Below are positions 6,366-10,818 of a DNA stretch of 10,818 nucleotides, piece after piece. Positions within the stretch are counted from its first letter, which is position 1. Every line of letters begins with the position of its first letter. The position numbers and the translations under genes were made by a program. The DNA is from Desulfobacterales bacterium (GTDB lineage Bacteria; Desulfobacterota; Desulfobacteria; Desulfobacterales; QNYZ01), in assembly GCA_029938515.1 (NCBI GenBank), contig JAOZUU010000030.1, forward strand, positions 1,443 to 12,260, read 5' to 3'. Under the pieces are notes generated by a model, which saw only the letters and a program-made list of their open reading frames with translations, was not told where the DNA came from and did no database searches.

Positions 6366-6410
6366 CATCCCCCCTTTATCCCCCTTTAAAGAGGGGGATA
6401 AAGGGGGATG
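6366..6410. repeat. C-run/G-run palindromic repeat at the 5' end of the UbiB-like gene
   Basis: CATCCCCCCTTTATCCCCCT on the left (from 6366) is mirrored on the right by AGGGGGATAAAGGGGGATG (to 6410), with one extra C in the left arm and a 3-5 nt centre. The arms are about 20 bp and nearly perfect. Read on the minus strand it encodes the PPLSPSLKGDKGG string seen in over-extended gene starts. It also supplies the G-run upstream of the ATG at 6356, so it may affect translation initiation there. Confidence 0.85.
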
Positions 6411-6509
6411 TAAAAAGAGATGGCCCAAGACTCAAGAGCGCCTAAAGTGCACCCGCTACCGCGGGATTATGGATATTCATGGGCCGGGATTCTGGTCCAC
6501 GGTAGAATT

Positions 6510-6544
6510 CCAGCAACCAGTACTCAGCATCCAGTTTCCAGTAT
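6510..6544. repeat. Five-copy degenerate 7-bp tandem repeat (CCAGTAT)
   Basis: The units are CCAGCAA, CCAGTAC, TCAGCAT, CCAGTTT and CCAGTAT in direct succession. The array ends 9 bp before the hairpin element at 6554, so the two may travel together. The period matches the AAATCAC array at 3845, but the unit sequence is unrelated. Confidence 0.8.
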
Positions 6545-6553
6545 CAATAGGCT

Positions 6554-6666
6554 TTCAGATAATGTTTTTTGGCAAGGCTAGAGGGAGTCCCCCTGAGTAA
6601 GTCGTACCCCCTGTACGTCGTCGAAGGGGGGCGACCGATAACGCAGTCCAAAAACTTTATCTGGAA
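6554..6666. repeat. Transposon-remnant-like hairpin element with terminal inverted repeats, abutting the PFOR stop
   Basis: The left end (6554-6572) reads TTCAGATAATGTTTTTTGG. The reverse complement of the right end (6648-6666) reads TTCCAGATAAAGTTTTTGG, so the termini match apart from one or two single-base indels and a substitution. Inside, C-run (6589-6593) and G-run (6626-6631) stretches pair, and the centre is CGTAC, CCCCT, GTACG (6604-6618), a perfect 5-bp stem. The element codes for nothing and has no transposase. It starts 7 bp after the PFOR stop, so it forms the 3' untranslated end of that transcript and may act as a transcript-end hairpin. From memory, the flank GACTGCGTTATCGGTCG looks like a recurrent sequence in Desulfobacterota genomes. 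This is not verified. Confidence 0.65.
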
Positions 6667-6673
6667 GACTATA

Positions 6674-10369
<3,696 letters not shown>

Positions 10370-10390
10370 TTAAATGTTTACATTAAGTAA

Positions 10391-10419
10391 AATATATAAC
10401 AAGCTTATATTTCAGGTAA
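10391..10419 (-). promoter_or_regulatory. Candidate PFOR promoter
   Basis: On the minus strand, TTACCT (10419-10414) and TATATT (10396-10391) are separated by 17 bp. This gives a likely start near 10384 and a leader of about 27 nt with AAAGGAG before the ATG. The -10 is good (5 of 6) and the -35 weak (3 of 6), so an activator or another sigma factor is possible. Confidence 0.4.
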
Positions 10420-10510
10420 TATTAGAGAATAGCTTGAGCTGTTCAGACAACCGAATAGTCGGTCGAAAGACAGTCTCATTATTTTAGCTATTCGAAAATT
10501 TGCATAAGCT
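10402..10510. promoter_or_regulatory. AGCT-rich inverted-repeat cluster upstream of PFOR
   Basis: AGCT occurs five times in about 110 bp (10402, 10431, 10437, 10486, 10507). GAATAGCT (10427-10434) and AGCTATTC (10486-10493) are a perfect 8-bp inverted pair. Nearly centred between them is ACCGA-ATAG-TCGGT (10450-10463). The cluster lies just upstream of, and partly overlaps, the candidate promoter, so it could bind a regulator. No known site is recognised. Confidence 0.35.
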
Positions 10511-10544
10511 ATAATATTATCTAAATCATGCGAAAATGTAAATA

Positions 10545-10565
10545 TAAATTTGGTTCCCAAATTTA
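10545..10565. other. Perfect 9-bp hairpin TAAATTTGG/CCAAATTTA
   Basis: The arms 10545-10553 and 10557-10565 are perfectly complementary with a 3-nt loop. On the minus strand it is followed by a mixed AT tract rather than a T-run. It could be an operator or part of a 3' end structure of the gene at the right edge. Confidence 0.55.
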
Positions 10566-10578
10566 ATTTATCATTGAA

Positions 10579-10601
10579 AACCTGGTTCTCAGGGCCAGGT
10601 T
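10579..10601 (-). terminator. Possible weak terminator hairpin AACCTGG/CCAGGTT
   Basis: A 7-bp perfect stem (10579-10585 with 10595-10601) has a 9-nt loop. Read on the minus strand, the stem runs into TTTTC and then AT-rich DNA, a weak match to a factor-independent terminator for a gene entering from the right edge. A smaller CGGC-TAT-GCCG hairpin lies next to it at 10611-10621. Confidence 0.3.
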
Positions 10602-10670
10602 AGAGATAACCGGCTATGCCGTGGCGGTTTGTTGAGAAAATCACGAATTTCAATCATTCAATGAACTTCC

Positions 10671-10700
10671 AAATCGAAATCGAAATCGGGATCGAAATCG
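10671..10700. repeat. Five-copy 6-bp tandem repeat (AAATCG)
   Basis: The units are AAATCG, AAATCG, AAATCG, GGATCG and AAATCG. The array lies 8 bp after the stop of the possible partial gene at the right edge. It is a simple-sequence tract with no sign of coding use. Confidence 0.85.
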
Positions 10701-10708
10701 AATTGTGC

Positions 10709-10818
10709 CTATCCATAAAGCTCGGTATCTTCTTGGACGCAATAATCCCTTCCAACCCAACGACTAAGCATTGCGGCGATGCAATCCAATTCAGCTTTTC
10801 GTGTCCAAACGTCATGTT
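10709..10818 (-). CDS. Possible C-terminal end of an unknown protein (enters from the right edge)
   Basis: On the minus strand a frame is open from the edge for 35 codons to a TAG at 10711-10709. It ends ...VWTRKAELDCIAAMLSRWVG then RDYCVQEDTELYG. The residue mix (charged, amphipathic, no low complexity) looks protein-like, and the stop falls just before the AAATCG tract, as expected for a gene end. At this length an open frame can arise by chance. I do not recognise the family. A competing frame starting MTFGHEKLNW runs through the repeat and looks less natural. Confidence 0.3.
   Translation of the reverse strand, partial: HDVWTRKAELDCIAAMLSRWVGRDYCVQEDTELYG

Larger units (their letters stand above)
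6357..6673. other. Spacer between PFOR and the UbiB-like gene
   Basis: This 317-bp spacer holds three repeat structures, listed separately: a C/G-run palindrome, a 7-bp tandem repeat and a hairpin element with terminal inverted repeats. In the remainder (6412-6509) I see no gene, and no promoter I would defend for the UbiB-like gene. Confidence 0.6.

Overview
The window most resembles a chromosomal stretch of an anaerobic Desulfobacterota-type bacterium (a sulfate-reducer-like deltaproteobacterium). This rests on a single-chain, seven-domain pyruvate:ferredoxin oxidoreductase of Desulfovibrio africanus type, including its C-terminal cysteine-pair tail. It also rests on the style of the intergenic repeats. 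The assignment is inference from recollected family features, not from a search.

Layout, left to right. On the minus strand are the start of an unknown single-pass membrane protein (runs off the left edge) and guaA (GMP synthase), only 5 bp apart. A 329-bp divergent spacer holds a long inverted repeat and a hairpin. On the plus strand, efp (elongation factor P) overlaps by one base a 204-aa protein with two ribbon-helix-helix (RHH)-like segments. Behind a separate promoter sits a compact two-gene module: a 92-aa RHH protein and a 60-aa coiled-coil protein, also overlapping by one base. On the minus strand again come a dihydrofolate reductase/RibD-C family protein, an ABC1/AarF/UbiB-family atypical kinase with two C-terminal membrane helices, and a 1227-aa pyruvate:ferredoxin oxidoreductase (PFOR) with a strong ribosome binding site. 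Upstream of PFOR is an AT-rich, palindrome-rich spacer. At the right edge there may be the C-terminal end of another minus-strand gene.

How the genes fit together: guaA, efp, the reductase and PFOR are core metabolism or translation (GMP synthesis, rescue of polyproline stalls, possible folate/flavin chemistry, pyruvate to acetyl-CoA). The UbiB-like kinase suggests quinone or membrane-lipid upkeep. They are not one pathway. The accessory part is the pair of RHH loci at 2622-3800, where the short module looks toxin-antitoxin-like or autoregulatory.

The most unusual aspect is the non-coding DNA. Nearly every spacer carries a different low-complexity or inverted repeat: 8-bp units in a hairpin, 7-bp units (two families), 17-bp units with an inverted arm, a G/C-run palindrome that invades the 5' end of the UbiB-like gene, a transposon-like hairpin with terminal inverted repeats right after PFOR, and 6-bp units. 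These deserve a genome-wide look.
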